This document shows positions 49,481 through 57,665 of a stretch of 64,000 bases of DNA, piece after piece. The stretch is taken from positions 1-64,000 of IMG/VR virus record IMGVR_UViG_3300019776_000919. One strand, written 5' to 3'. The notes under the pieces are model-generated. The model saw only the letters and a list, made by a program, of their open reading frames with translations, was not told the origin of the DNA and made no database searches. This DNA comes from a virus. A program made the position numbers and the translations under genes. Within the stretch, counting starts at the first letter, position 1; every line of letters starts with the position of its first letter.

Positions 49481-52078
49481 TTATAGACGAGGGTCAAGGA
49501 GCTTTTCTTGCTTCATTTGACCAATCATTTTAACAACGTACATTTTCCGGTCTTCATCATTTGCAGTTAGCATGGCTGATGCTAAAGCATGTTCCTGAAT
49601 ACTTGTACGGACTTTGCCTGAAATGTTCTTTTGACGACACAGACGGAGATATCGTTCCGGACGCGTATAGTCGTAACCATACACAATCCGTAGATACTCC
49701 TCTGAGCGTACTTTTAAGAACGGCAGTTCTGAGTTAGGATCTTCAGCCTTGACTACTAACCCTTCCATACCATTCTCGATAGTAAGGACATTGAAGAATT
49801 GTTTTGCAACTTCCACTTCTTCCGGCTTGGTCGTATCTATCTTCAAATAAGCGTCTTTATTTACGCTTTTAAAGTTGATAGATTGTAGCTGCTTAGACCA
49901 ATCCGTTACTGAAGTATCTGAATTATACAACACTTTGAATGGCCTAAATTCAACCGGAGTATCTTTGGTAAACAGCGCCAATGATTGGTGGAATTTCTTC
50001 AAATCTTGTTGTCGATTCGAAACATCCATTTCAGTTGCAAATCCGGTAAGTTTACTGAATTCAGAATCTGAAGCCAACGTCGTCAATTCATGATTGACCA
50101 AAAGCCCGTATGGATAAAAGTGAGAAGTAATGAGCCCCTCACCTAATGCCATCCACGGAAGAAGTTCTCCGTCGATGATCATATCTCCATAGGTCTCCAA
50201 GTCTGACGCTCTCTTAGCGTGTTCCGATAGTAGAAATTGCTTGTATTCTTCCGGAGTTTTCCCATGCACTCCTTTAATTACCCAGCCGCCACGACTAACG
50301 GCAAACGTTTTTTCAGGTTGACCCTTGTACAAATACAGCTGGCAACGACTACCCATGTATTTGCTTTCCAACGTTACTTCCGTTACTCCCCGATTTTTAA
50401 AGAAGTTAAACGCCCCTTCGAGAGGTTCGATTTTTTCATTTGAACTAGGTGCCGGAGCCATAGTTCCAGAAATATATCGAACACCGTTTTTCATGACTTG
50501 ATCCAAGAGACGTAAATCCCTTGCCTCTAAGTCATAGTCGAGGATGTTGAATTTGTTGTCTACCAGAATACCTTTTGCAAGGTCTTTAGCAACCGAAGGA
50601 TCTTCGACCCGAGTCTTGCATTTGATTTGAATTTGACTTGCAATCTTACCGTTTTCGATAAGAACTGCGGTCAGATCCCCTCCATACACAGCACCGGTAT
50701 CTAAGAAAACCTTATTTTTAAAGTTGAGCTTTTTGAACCTATCACTTTGCATCGAGGTCACATGACCAAAAATATGCAAAGGCATACTGGCATCAGCTTC
50801 TTTATAAAGCCAATTCAGATTTTCTTGGACTGATTTTTCACGGTCTTTAATTCGATAGTTTCTTTGGGCAGTTAAAGTATTGTCGTGTACTTTACCTAGC
50901 TCAGAATTCAGGCACGGCGCATGGGTAATGTAGACGGGTAGGCTACCATCTTCTGCAAACGTGTTGATAACTGCAAAAGGAAGTGATTGCTCAAAGATCT
51001 TAAAGAACTTTTCACGATGCTCCTCACTTTTCTCCAGAACCGAAACAGACGTAAAATAGTCCTTTTCAATTTCTAGATTGGGCTCAATCATCCCTTTCAG
51101 ACGCTTATAGACATAATTTTCGTGATTACCGATAATTACTATGTCGGTAGAAATACGCCCATACATCAAATCAACCATCCGAAGAGTATCGTTACCCTTG
51201 TCAAGATAATCCCCGACATGAATGATTCGATATTCTTCCGGAATTCGACTGATCAGCAGTTGCAGTTCATCAACGCATTCGTGAGAGTCTCCAATTACTG
51301 CAAACTTAGAAATCCCATCTCCCCCGTTGTAGTTAATTTCCGAGCACTCAAATTGAAGTTCAATTTTTTGCTTGGCAATTTCAGTAAGGGCGTGATCTTC
51401 CCATACTCCAGATGCGCCTTCAAACCACCAAGAGTTGTCTCGGGGAAGATCCCAGCCAAAAGACTCTTTATATGAAATCCGTAGACGCTCATCAAAGTTT
51501 TTTGCCTTAAGAGCAGGAAGGATTTTTCGGCGGAATTTGATAACTGAATTTTCAATGATTGCTTTTTCAGATTCAGTGTCTTCCTCATGGAAGTAATCCG
51601 AGCGATTCTTGTATTCAAAAGTAACTAGAACAACTTTATAGCCGTTTTCTTTACCAATGTTGAGAACCAGTTCCCGAAATTTCTCATCCATACCTGTAGT
51701 ATCTATTACTACAATCTCAGTGGAGATGGGGAAAGATACTGCTGCCCTGTATTTAGTAATGAGAAGCTTAAAAGCTTGTTCACTTACCGCCTGCATACCT
51801 TGAGTGTATTTGCTTGATGAGGCATACGGGGACAGATTTGAAATTTTCAACAAATCTTTGCGAATACGATCAGACGAGATGACCTCCCAGGGGATCATCA
51901 TTGCATCGCTCAAATTTGCAATGTCTTCAGCAAATTGAGATTTACCAGAAGAAGTGGGTCCGCAAAGAACAAACACCGTATGCGGAACCAAATTGATCTT
52001 CGGGATCAAATTGATGGGAGGTTCTGTGTTGCTAGAAGTATCGTTTGAATTCATGGTATTTTCGCTAGTCATTATCAA
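49481..52078 (-). CDS. pnkp: Polynucleotide kinase-phosphatase-ligase (bacterial Pnkp type)
   Basis: An 865-residue three-domain RNA-repair protein, the length of bacterial Pnkp. The N-terminal kinase has the P-loop G-P-T-S-S-G-K-S (~39-46). The central metallophosphatase has V-I-G-D-S-H-E (~263), V-G-D-Y-L-D-K-G (~290), and I-G-N-H-E (~320). The C-terminal nucleotidyltransferase has K-Y-M-G-S-R (motif I Lys), D-G-E-L-L-P-W and E-G-L-V-V-K. These steps mend 5'-OH and 2',3'-phosphate ends of cut RNA, and the ligase is switched on by Hen1, whose gene overlaps this start by 4 bp. It probably repairs tRNA cleaved by host anticodon nucleases. Confidence 0.9.
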   Translation of the reverse strand: MIMTSENTMNSNDTSSNTEPPINLIPKINLVPHTVFVLCGPTSSGKSQFAEDIANLSDAMMIPWEVISSDRIRKDLLKISNLSPYASSSKYTQGMQAVSEQAFKLLITKYRAAVSFPISTEIVVIDTTGMDEKFRELVLNIGKENGYKVVLVTFEYKNRSDYFHEEDTESEKAIIENSVIKFRRKILPALKAKNFDERLRISYKESFGWDLPRDNSWWFEGASGVWEDHALTEIAKQKIELQFECSEINYNGGDGISKFAVIGDSHECVDELQLLISRIPEEYRIIHVGDYLDKGNDTLRMVDLMYGRISTDIVIIGNHENYVYKRLKGMIEPNLEIEKDYFTSVSVLEKSEEHREKFFKIFEQSLPFAVINTFAEDGSLPVYITHAPCLNSELGKVHDNTLTAQRNYRIKDREKSVQENLNWLYKEADASMPLHIFGHVTSMQSDRFKKLNFKNKVFLDTGAVYGGDLTAVLIENGKIASQIQIKCKTRVEDPSVAKDLAKGILVDNKFNILDYDLEARDLRLLDQVMKNGVRYISGTMAPAPSSNEKIEPLEGAFNFFKNRGVTEVTLESKYMGSRCQLYLYKGQPEKTFAVSRGGWVIKGVHGKTPEEYKQFLLSEHAKRASDLETYGDMIIDGELLPWMALGEGLITSHFYPYGLLVNHELTTLASDSEFSKLTGFATEMDVSNRQQDLKKFHQSLALFTKDTPVEFRPFKVLYNSDTSVTDWSKQLQSINFKSVNKDAYLKIDTTKPEEVEVAKQFFNVLTIENGMEGLVVKAEDPNSELPFLKVRSEEYLRIVYGYDYTRPERYLRLCRQKNISGKVRTSIQEHALASAMLTANDEDRKMYVVKMIGQMKQEKLLDPRL

Positions 52079-53376
52079 GCAACCTTTTTAAAGTGAACCA
52101 TGAATGAACAAGGTTCTGAATTTATAACATCACCTAATGCAGAAACTTCTACATCAAAATGTTTAGGCGTAGCGATTGAACTAAGAAAGTCGCTTAGATC
52201 TTTCAGATCAGGTTCCCACTTGTGGTCATCGTGTCGGAATTGACCTTCTAAACCGTAGTTGACATTGAACGCATGATTAGGCATAGTAACCACTACGTTA
52301 GTAGGGCCTTCACCGCCATTTAGAATTGCTTTAAGAATCTCGATGGATTCTTTACGATCCATGTGTTCCAATACTTCTGACAACAATACATCATTGTTTT
52401 CAGCAATAGATGGATTGGAAGATAGAAATTCCATGTCAAATCTTTGATTGATGACATCGATATTTTCAATCTTGCGTTTCTTTAAACGTAAAGAATTAAT
52501 CTCGCAAATTTCAGGATCTACTTCAAACGCCAGAATCTGTGTGTAATCTGGCGACAATTTCAAAGAGTGGGACAACTCCCCGCATCCGATATCGAGCAGG
52601 CAGTCAGATACTCCTTTAGTCGAAAGAATACTTCTGACTGCATTCAATCGCTGGTTTTGATTATTACCCATTTGGAAAGTCATAGTTGCAGTATCTAAGA
52701 TACCCAATTTTCGTGCCTCTTCAAATAAAGGCCGGTTTGTTATAGCCCGTGAAATAAACAGGTGACGCAACGCATATGGGGCATCTGCGGAATTCAAAGA
52801 TCTCAAATATTTGAATACTACTTCTTTGTTCATCGGCACATACAAAGATTCGTCACTTAAAGTAACAATGATGCAGATAATTTGAAGCGTATTGAGGACC
52901 GCCGACACTGTAGGTCCAGTGACCTTAACCTTGTGGATAAAATTACTAACGTCTTTGTTCAAAGGCGTCATTTCAATTTGACATTCACCTTTGATTTTTA
53001 GCCAATTTACAATACGAGGGTTGGCTTGAATCACAACTTCTACATAAGCAGAGTTTGCAATAGGAATATCTAATTCATTACCGAGGGCTGCGGAACGTAA
53101 AGCCTCATTAATAATTTGGATGGGTGAATAGGGACTTGCATATCGAGTCAAGTCCAGATACTCAAATTCTCCGTTTTCACTAAAAGAATTTTCTAGATCT
53201 GAGTCTTTAAACAGAATTCGAAATTCTGAATTATCCGGCTTTGAAAACCAGCCGTAAATATTACCTTTGCGAACTTGTCGTTTAAAAGGTGTTTTAGATT
53301 CTTGAATCGTAGCGGGATTCTTAGAAAGGATAAAAGAAAATTGAGGATTGGATGAACCAACGGTAAGAATCGTCAT
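52075..53376 (-). CDS. hen1: Hen1-type RNA 3'-terminal 2'-O-methyltransferase
   Basis: A 433-residue protein of bacterial Hen1 length. The first ~220 residues are the Hen1 N-terminal domain, which activates Pnkp. The C-terminal methyltransferase starts with L-D-I-G-C-G-E (AdoMet loop, ~260), then S-E-V-L-E-H-M-D (E-x-x-E-H metal ligands), T-M-P-N-H-A-F-N and F-R-H-D-D-H-K-W-E (substrate/metal motif). The metal ligands expected of Hen1 are all present. It methylates the 2'-OH at the repaired site, which blocks re-cleavage. It has its own early-type promoter. Confidence 0.88.
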   Translation of the reverse strand: MTILTVGSSNPQFSFILSKNPATIQESKTPFKRQVRKGNIYGWFSKPDNSEFRILFKDSDLENSFSENGEFEYLDLTRYASPYSPIQIINEALRSAALGNELDIPIANSAYVEVVIQANPRIVNWLKIKGECQIEMTPLNKDVSNFIHKVKVTGPTVSAVLNTLQIICIIVTLSDESLYVPMNKEVVFKYLRSLNSADAPYALRHLFISRAITNRPLFEEARKLGILDTATMTFQMGNNQNQRLNAVRSILSTKGVSDCLLDIGCGELSHSLKLSPDYTQILAFEVDPEICEINSLRLKKRKIENIDVINQRFDMEFLSSNPSIAENNDVLLSEVLEHMDRKESIEILKAILNGGEGPTNVVVTMPNHAFNVNYGLEGQFRHDDHKWEPDLKDLSDFLSSIATPKHFDVEVSALGDVINSEPCSFMVHFKKVA

Positions 53377-53429
53377 GTGTGTTTCCCTATACGGGTTCCG
53401 TTGTTAAAAATAAATAACCTGGCACTACT

Positions 53430-53458
53430 CTTATACCAAATTACAACTGATTATTGAA
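53430..53458 (-). promoter_or_regulatory. Early-type promoter for the hen1-pnkp operon
   Basis: TTCAAT (53458-53453), 17-bp spacer, TGGTATAAG (53438-53430), then AGTAGTGC. Confidence 0.75.
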
Positions 53459-53818
53459 TATGGCGTTTCTTTGTTTGACAACGCTTCTATTTAAATCTTT
53501 TAAATACTCTATCTGCCTAGCAAAATACAACTTTTTCCGTTGGCTTTTTGTAGCCAATTTTTGGTCAAAAATTTGTTGTAAAGCCTCTACTTGACGAGCA
53601 TTAAGTTTTTCTGCCTCCAGTAGATCTAGTGTGTAATGAAAGCTTTCGGCCAATGTAGAATATGCTTTACCATCTATTTCAAACCACGCATTATTAACTT
53701 CGCAATAATAACCATCTCTATTAAATTTCGGAGGTATTTCCTTGCAACACTCAAGAAGTTCCTCTTCATCTAGGTTTGTCATCCAAAATTCTAACTGAAG
53801 GACTTTTGTTTTAGGCAT
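53441..53818 (-). CDS. Unknown protein
   Basis: A 125-residue protein with an N-terminal strand-rich half and a Lys/Arg-rich helical C-terminus. It overlaps the dCMP deaminase gene by 8 bp and its end contains the -35 of the hen1 promoter. No family recognised. Confidence 0.5.
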   Translation of the reverse strand: MPKTKVLQLEFWMTNLDEEELLECCKEIPPKFNRDGYYCEVNNAWFEIDGKAYSTLAESFHYTLDLLEAEKLNARQVEALQQIFDQKLATKSQRKKLYFARQIEYLKDLNRSVVKQRNAIFNNQL

Positions 53819-54287
53819 TCGTATGTCTCCACACTTTAACGGTTTCAGGATCTACACAAATATAAGGTATACCAGCTTCTTTAAACATCATCTCTCCGAC
53901 TTCTATAGATGTCTGCCAATCCGAACTTAGAGATTTGCTCGTATCATCAATGATTATTTTCAAAGGACGATGCTGGATAATATTACCGGCACAGGCGGCA
54001 CAAGGTCTATGAGTTACATGAAATGTAGAATTTTCTAGGGATCCTGTGCTGAAATGAATCGCATTTAATTCCGCATGTACCATCATGAGTCGTTTAAGGT
54101 TCTTATCATTCAATCTTTCCGGCGTATCCTTTACCATCTTAGGAAAGCCGTTGAACCCTTGACCTATTACTATGTCATTTTTGGAAATGACACACCCTAC
54201 TTTTGTAGACGGGTCTTTTGACCATTGCGCTATGAATTTTGCCTGGTTTAAGTATCGAAGGCTCCAATGGGAAATCATTTCATTCAT
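53811..54287 (-). CDS. dCMP deaminase
   Basis: A 158-residue zinc deaminase. The H-A-E motif (~72-74) and the P-C-A-A-C motif (~94-98) are intact. It makes dUMP from dCMP, feeding thymidylate synthesis together with the phage dTMP kinase. It overlaps the next small gene by 4 bp. Confidence 0.88.
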   Translation of the reverse strand: MNEMISHWSLRYLNQAKFIAQWSKDPSTKVGCVISKNDIVIGQGFNGFPKMVKDTPERLNDKNLKRLMMVHAELNAIHFSTGSLENSTFHVTHRPCAACAGNIIQHRPLKIIIDDTSKSLSSDWQTSIEVGEMMFKEAGIPYICVDPETVKVWRHTNA

Positions 54288-54484
54288 ACAGAATACCCTA
54301 TATCAACATTAGGTACCCCTACGATACTTTCTTTTGAGAAAATACGCCATTTACCATCCTGGAAAATTACCTTAGTTTCTTCCCCGTCCAGAATAATAAT
54401 TAACGTATCAGTTCGTTCCAGTTTTACCTTCGCCTCGGAATATCTGAGCAAAGGTAAATCCATGTCTGCAGTTGTTAAAATCAT
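54284..54484 (-). CDS. Small unknown protein
   Basis: A 66-residue protein coupled to the dCMP deaminase by a 4-bp overlap. Beta-rich (L-E-R-T-D-T-L-I-I-I-L-D-G-E-E). It is the first gene of this short operon. No function can be given. Confidence 0.45.
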   Translation of the reverse strand: MILTTADMDLPLLRYSEAKVKLERTDTLIIILDGEETKVIFQDGKWRIFSKESIVGVPNVDIGYSV

Positions 54485-54497
54485 ATTTTTTTTACGT

Positions 54498-54526
54498 AAA
54501 AAAAGCCTATTGAAATAGGCTTTTTA
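54498..54526. terminator. Bidirectional terminator
   Basis: AAAAAAAGCCTATT-GAAA-TAGGCTTTTT; a T-run follows on the plus strand and an A-run (T-run on minus) precedes it. It separates the GC-rich island from the deaminase operon. Confidence 0.8.
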
Positions 54527-54544
54527 GCTTAGTCAAATATTGAC

Positions 54545-55579
54545 TTAAGCGGGCTTCTTGACGACAGGTTTACCTGCCGGTTTAGCGGAAGGCTTGGCGG
54601 CATCCGGGCCACCCCAGATTTGCCAAGCCCCGATGTTGGCGTTCTTGTTGAACGCAATGTACCGCCATGCCGGGTGCGTCTTGGGCGTTGAAGCGATGTC
54701 TTCGGCGTTGTCCAGAATGCATTTGCGGAAGCTGGCCAAAGCCTTGCCCATCGGAGAGGTAGCTGAGTAATTCGTCACCAGCATCGAACTCATGATCTGA
54801 AACGTCGGAACTCCGCTGCCCAAGGTCGGGTATGTCAGAGAATCTTGGTTCGGGTAGATCATCTTCAAGCGGGCCAGAAGTTCTGCAGGAACGGGCAGGA
54901 GCTTCAGTTCAGCCATGCGTCCCTTCAGGTTTGTCAGAACACCGGAAGGCTGAGCAGTCACCAGGATGGCGGCATCGTAGTCACCCTTCAAGACGCCGTC
55001 CACCGCTTCAGCTGAGCTTTTGACTTCGACCAGATTCATCGGCAAATTGCCAACGCTGGGGTGGGCCAACATCTTGCCCGTGACCAAGCTGCCACCGGCA
55101 GCAGCAACGGTCATGCCTTGCAGATCAGCGACGGTCTTCAAGATGATTTCTTCACCGCTCATCGAGAACTTGCCGATGGACAGTGCAACCCCGCCAACCG
55201 TGGCGACCTTCTTTTTGCCGAAATTGGCCCGGGTAATGAAGTGAGCTTGCTCGGGGAAAAGCGGCAGCAGAACCCGCAGACTTGTCAGATCACGTTGGTT
55301 GCGATTCAGCTCGGCAACGTCCATTTGAACGATGCTGACCCCGGCGTCGTTGGACAGCAAAGCATCCAGATTCGCTGAACTTCCGCTGGAAACCTTGGGG
55401 GTCACCACGTAACCGTCGCTTTTGCAGGCGGACGCTGCTTCGGTGACAAACCGAAAATAGCTGCCGGAGCTGTCACCGGTCGGTACTTCCAGCACCGTTT
55501 GGGCAAAACTGCTCATGCTCAGACCGATGCACAAAACAGCCAAGATGGCAGCAAAACCGCCATTGAAAAACTTTTTCAT
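54545..55579 (-). CDS. TAXI/TRAP-type periplasmic solute-binding protein
   Basis: A 344-residue protein with a signal peptide (~1-26, hydrophobic core then S-F-A-Q). It has the TAXI-family layout of a bilobed binding protein: G-S-Y-F-R, G-S-S-A-N-L, T-V-A-A-A-G-G-S-L-V-T-G, and D-A-A-I-L-V-T. A Lys/Pro-rich tail follows. It is GC-rich, unlike the flanking phage genes, and an AGGAAG sequence precedes the start. A role for a secreted binding protein in a phage is unknown. It is the last of three coupled GC-rich genes. Confidence 0.75.
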   Translation of the reverse strand: MKKFFNGGFAAILAVLCIGLSMSSFAQTVLEVPTGDSSGSYFRFVTEAASACKSDGYVVTPKVSSGSSANLDALLSNDAGVSIVQMDVAELNRNQRDLTSLRVLLPLFPEQAHFITRANFGKKKVATVGGVALSIGKFSMSGEEIILKTVADLQGMTVAAAGGSLVTGKMLAHPSVGNLPMNLVEVKSSAEAVDGVLKGDYDAAILVTAQPSGVLTNLKGRMAELKLLPVPAELLARLKMIYPNQDSLTYPTLGSGVPTFQIMSSMLVTNYSATSPMGKALASFRKCILDNAEDIASTPKTHPAWRYIAFNKNANIGAWQIWGGPDAAKPSAKPAGKPVVKKPA

Positions 55580-55585
55580 TTCGAT

Positions 55586-55747
55586 TCACTTCCTCGGGTT
55601 GTTGGCCATTTGGCCGATAGCGGAATCCATGTTGGATCCAGATTGAGTCGGGATGACGGTTTGTTTTGAACCACCTTCTTGCCCCTGAGATAGGAACAAA
55701 ACAATGGCACCGAACAAAGCCAGACCCACGGCGGTCAGAGCTTTCAT
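55586..55747 (-). CDS. Small single-span membrane protein
   Basis: A 53-residue protein with one N-terminal membrane or signal-like segment (~4-20) and a polar tail. AGAGGT just before the ATG is a good Shine-Dalgarno and overlaps the stop of the preceding gene. It is GC-rich and lies between the coiled-coil membrane protein and the TAXI protein. Confidence 0.65.
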   Translation of the reverse strand: MKALTAVGLALFGAIVLFLSQGQEGGSKQTVIPTQSGSNMDSAIGQMANNPRK

Positions 55748-55748
55748 G

Positions 55749-56567
55749 CTACCTCTTGATGGGTTGCGGTTGGTAAATTTTGCTGTCCAGCGTTTCCAGG
55801 ACCACAGGACTGCTTTGCGTCAGTGCAGGCTTTGCCCCGGGAGGTGAAGCAGTCGCAAGAGTTTTTGCACGAGCAGAATCCGTCATGACGCGTTTCATGT
55901 GGTCCAAGTTGGCAAACGAATCGGTCATTCGTTTTTGGATTGCCAGGATCGATTCATCCTGCTGGATCTTGGCAATGGCTTCCGTTTTGCCAATACGGCC
56001 AGCAAATTTCGACAGACTGTCGCTGGACTGAGTAGCCCGCCAAATAGAGTCGGCCCGCTTGATCTGCTTGGAAAATTCCACCAGACCATCTTTGGCTTCA
56101 GAAATGGCTTGGTACACCAGCTCCCGGGTTTGAACCATAGATTCCAGGTGAGCCTTGAAGGCCGCAGCATCTTCTGGATAATTGCGGGCAATTTCTGCAA
56201 CTACCGGCTTGTGAGCTTCAACTTGTCTGCTGAACTCGTTTGCCATTTCCTCGTCAGCGTTGATCTGCTGCTGAGCCTTGTTGTAAAGGTTTTGCAGAGT
56301 CTCGACCGGATTTCTTCGGCTCTCCCATTTGATGGCTTTCAGGGTGGCATTACCCACCATGATGCCAAAAACAGGAGCCATCTTCAACGCAGTCCAAGCG
56401 ACTGCGCTGGCCACCAGAAGCCCTATCAAGCCGCCAATTGCCATGAAGATAAAAGGTGCGACCATAACGCACCCGACCAAGCCTAGGACCCAAGCTATCG
56501 TGCCTGAGAATCCTGTGCTGGTCGCCCCATCGAGGGGTTTGGGAAGGAACTTTTCAGAAAAGGACAT
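55749..56567 (-). CDS. Membrane-anchored coiled-coil protein
   Basis: Start taken at the ATG at 56567 behind AGGAG; the longer frame from 56627 would run into the tRNA-Leu. A 272-residue protein with two N-terminal membrane segments (~22-45, ~48-72) and a long coiled-coil C-terminal part (~100-250). GC-rich and Shine-Dalgarno-led, like its partners. Not a recognised family. It may form a membrane complex with the two downstream genes. Confidence 0.6.
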   Translation of the reverse strand: MSFSEKFLPKPLDGATSTGFSGTIAWVLGLVGCVMVAPFIFMAIGGLIGLLVASAVAWTALKMAPVFGIMVGNATLKAIKWESRRNPVETLQNLYNKAQQQINADEEMANEFSRQVEAHKPVVAEIARNYPEDAAAFKAHLESMVQTRELVYQAISEAKDGLVEFSKQIKRADSIWRATQSSDSLSKFAGRIGKTEAIAKIQQDESILAIQKRMTDSFANLDHMKRVMTDSARAKTLATASPPGAKPALTQSSPVVLETLDSKIYQPQPIKR

Positions 56568-56597
56568 TGGATCTCCTATTAGTCCTTGTTTGTTAAC

Positions 56598-56682
56598 TGG
56601 TGTGGGTAGAGGGACTCGAACCCTCAAGCCTTGCGACGAGGCATTTTAAGTGCCTTGTGTTTACCGATTTCACCATACCCAC
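56598..56682 (-). tRNA. tRNA-Leu (TAA)
   Basis: An 85-nt cloverleaf: acceptor GTGGGTA/TACCCAC, anticodon TAA in a CTTAAAA loop, a long class II variable arm, T-arm GGG-TTCGAGT-CCC, and encoded CCA. The HNH gene upstream ends in TAG whose G is the first base of the tRNA. Confidence 0.95.
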
Positions 56683-57119
56683 TATGTATTTTTATAAGAT
56701 ACTTTCTTAATTACATTTTCTATTGTTTTTCTGCTAACCCCGTATTTTACAGATAGCAATGAAATGAACCCTCGTGTCTTAGGGAACGACCTTATCTCTG
56801 AAACATCTTTTTCTGAAAGTTTTGATCTACCGTTCCCAGAACCGGAAAGTTTAGACTTGTGACTTTCAGAAAGAGATATTCCTTTTGATGGTGAGAAATT
56901 TTTACGCTGCTTTTTTACGTTATCTGATTTTGACAACAACTGTAAATTAGAAATATCGTTGTTTAAACAGTTATCATCAATATGATCCACTTCCATGGCG
57001 GGATCAATTTTTACACCATGATGTTTTTCGTATAGGTAGCGTGGATATGAAACGGTCTTACCATCGATTATGATAATCAATCTACCATCTGTTCTTTGGT
57101 AAGGACCGTGCGTAGCCAT
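56682..57119 (-). CDS. HNH homing endonuclease
   Basis: A 145-residue HNH nuclease. It has an N-terminal D-G-R-L-I-I-I-I-D-G-K pattern, the core D-H-I-D-D-N-C-L-N-N-D-I-S-N-L-Q (~45-60) and a NUMOD-like C-terminal helix (L-S-V-K-Y-G-V-S-R-K-T-I). AT-rich unlike the GC-rich genes on either side. Its stop codon shares a base with tRNA-Leu, typical of free-standing mobile nucleases inserted next to tRNA genes. Confidence 0.85.
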   Translation of the reverse strand: MATHGPYQRTDGRLIIIIDGKTVSYPRYLYEKHHGVKIDPAMEVDHIDDNCLNNDISNLQLLSKSDNVKKQRKNFSPSKGISLSESHKSKLSGSGNGRSKLSEKDVSEIRSFPKTRGFISLLSVKYGVSRKTIENVIKKVSYKNT

Positions 57120-57122
57120 TTA

Positions 57123-57395
57123 TTAATGCCCCTTTGACTTCAGTGCCAGATCTAGCATCTTGTTTTCTGCTTCCAAGGAATTGATCTTTGCTTGAAGTCT
57201 TTCAAACTCCACTGCGATAACTCGGAACCTCCTGGCGTGAACCAGAAATTCTTTTCCTTCAGGCAAGCCTGTGTACTCAGCGGCAAGCCGTTGAGATTCC
57301 AGTGCCCAATCTAAAGGCGTAATCAGAATGGATGGAATATTCTCCACCGGGGTTTCCGGAGTCAATGTCCGGCTCGTTTTTTCAGGACTTGTCAT
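57123..57395 (-). CDS. Small coiled-coil protein
   Basis: A 90-residue, GC-rich protein ending in a coiled-coil (~60-85). It is the first gene behind a canonical TTGACA/TACAAT promoter. No family recognised. Precedes the HNH gene by 3 bp. Confidence 0.5.
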   Translation of the reverse strand: MTSPEKTSRTLTPETPVENIPSILITPLDWALESQRLAAEYTGLPEGKEFLVHARRFRVIAVEFERLQAKINSLEAENKMLDLALKSKGH

Positions 57396-57403
57396 AGTCT
57401 CTT

Positions 57404-57433
57404 ATTGTAGTGGAAATCGACAGACTTTGTCAA
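57404..57433 (-). promoter_or_regulatory. Canonical sigma70 promoter at the island border
   Basis: TTGACA (57433-57428), 18-bp spacer, TACAAT (57409-57404) on the minus strand. Distinct from the phage's TTCAAT/TGGTATAAG boxes. It drives the 90-residue gene, the HNH gene, tRNA-Leu and probably the GC-rich trio. Confidence 0.75.
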
Positions 57434-57436
57434 GCC

Positions 57437-57547
57437 TTATCGGAAAACAAACGGAAGGGCACAAAGACCCACGATGAGGATTGCAATCCCCTCCACGGCG
57501 AAAGGGTCTTCTTTGACCCATTGCTTGATTTGTTCGATGCGGTTCAT
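57437..57547 (-). CDS. Very small membrane protein
   Basis: A 36-residue protein with one membrane segment (~17-33). A Shine-Dalgarno-like CGGAGAAA precedes the ATG at 57547. GC-rich. It reads from the early-type promoter at 57590 and ends just before the canonical promoter. Confidence 0.55.
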   Translation of the reverse strand: MNRIEQIKQWVKEDPFAVEGIAILIVGLCALPFVFR

Positions 57548-57589
57548 TTGGTTTCTCCGGTTTGATTAAAGATATATCTCTGTACTAAT

Positions 57590-57619
57590 CTTATACCATA
57601 AATTACAAATAGTATTGAA
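57590..57619 (-). promoter_or_regulatory. Early-type promoter
   Basis: TTCAAT (57619-57614), 18-bp spacer, TGGTATAAG (57598-57590), then ATTAGTAC. An AGATATATCT palindrome follows at the expected transcript start. Confidence 0.72.
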
Positions 57620-57630
57620 TGTAAATTTAA

Positions 57631-57655
57631 GCTAAAGAAACGGGGCTGCCGTTTC
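57631..57655 (-). terminator. Terminator after the 128-residue gene
   Basis: GAAACGG-CAGC-CCGTTTC then TTTAGCTTA on the minus strand, 11 bp after the stop at 57666 and just upstream of the promoter at 57590. Confidence 0.65.
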
Positions 57656-57665
57656 TGAGGGAAGT

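Noticed and set aside
54558-56649. Several plus-strand frames across the GC-rich island
   Set aside because: They are opposite-strand frames kept open by high GC; the minus-strand genes have signal peptide, membrane segments, Shine-Dalgarno and coupling.
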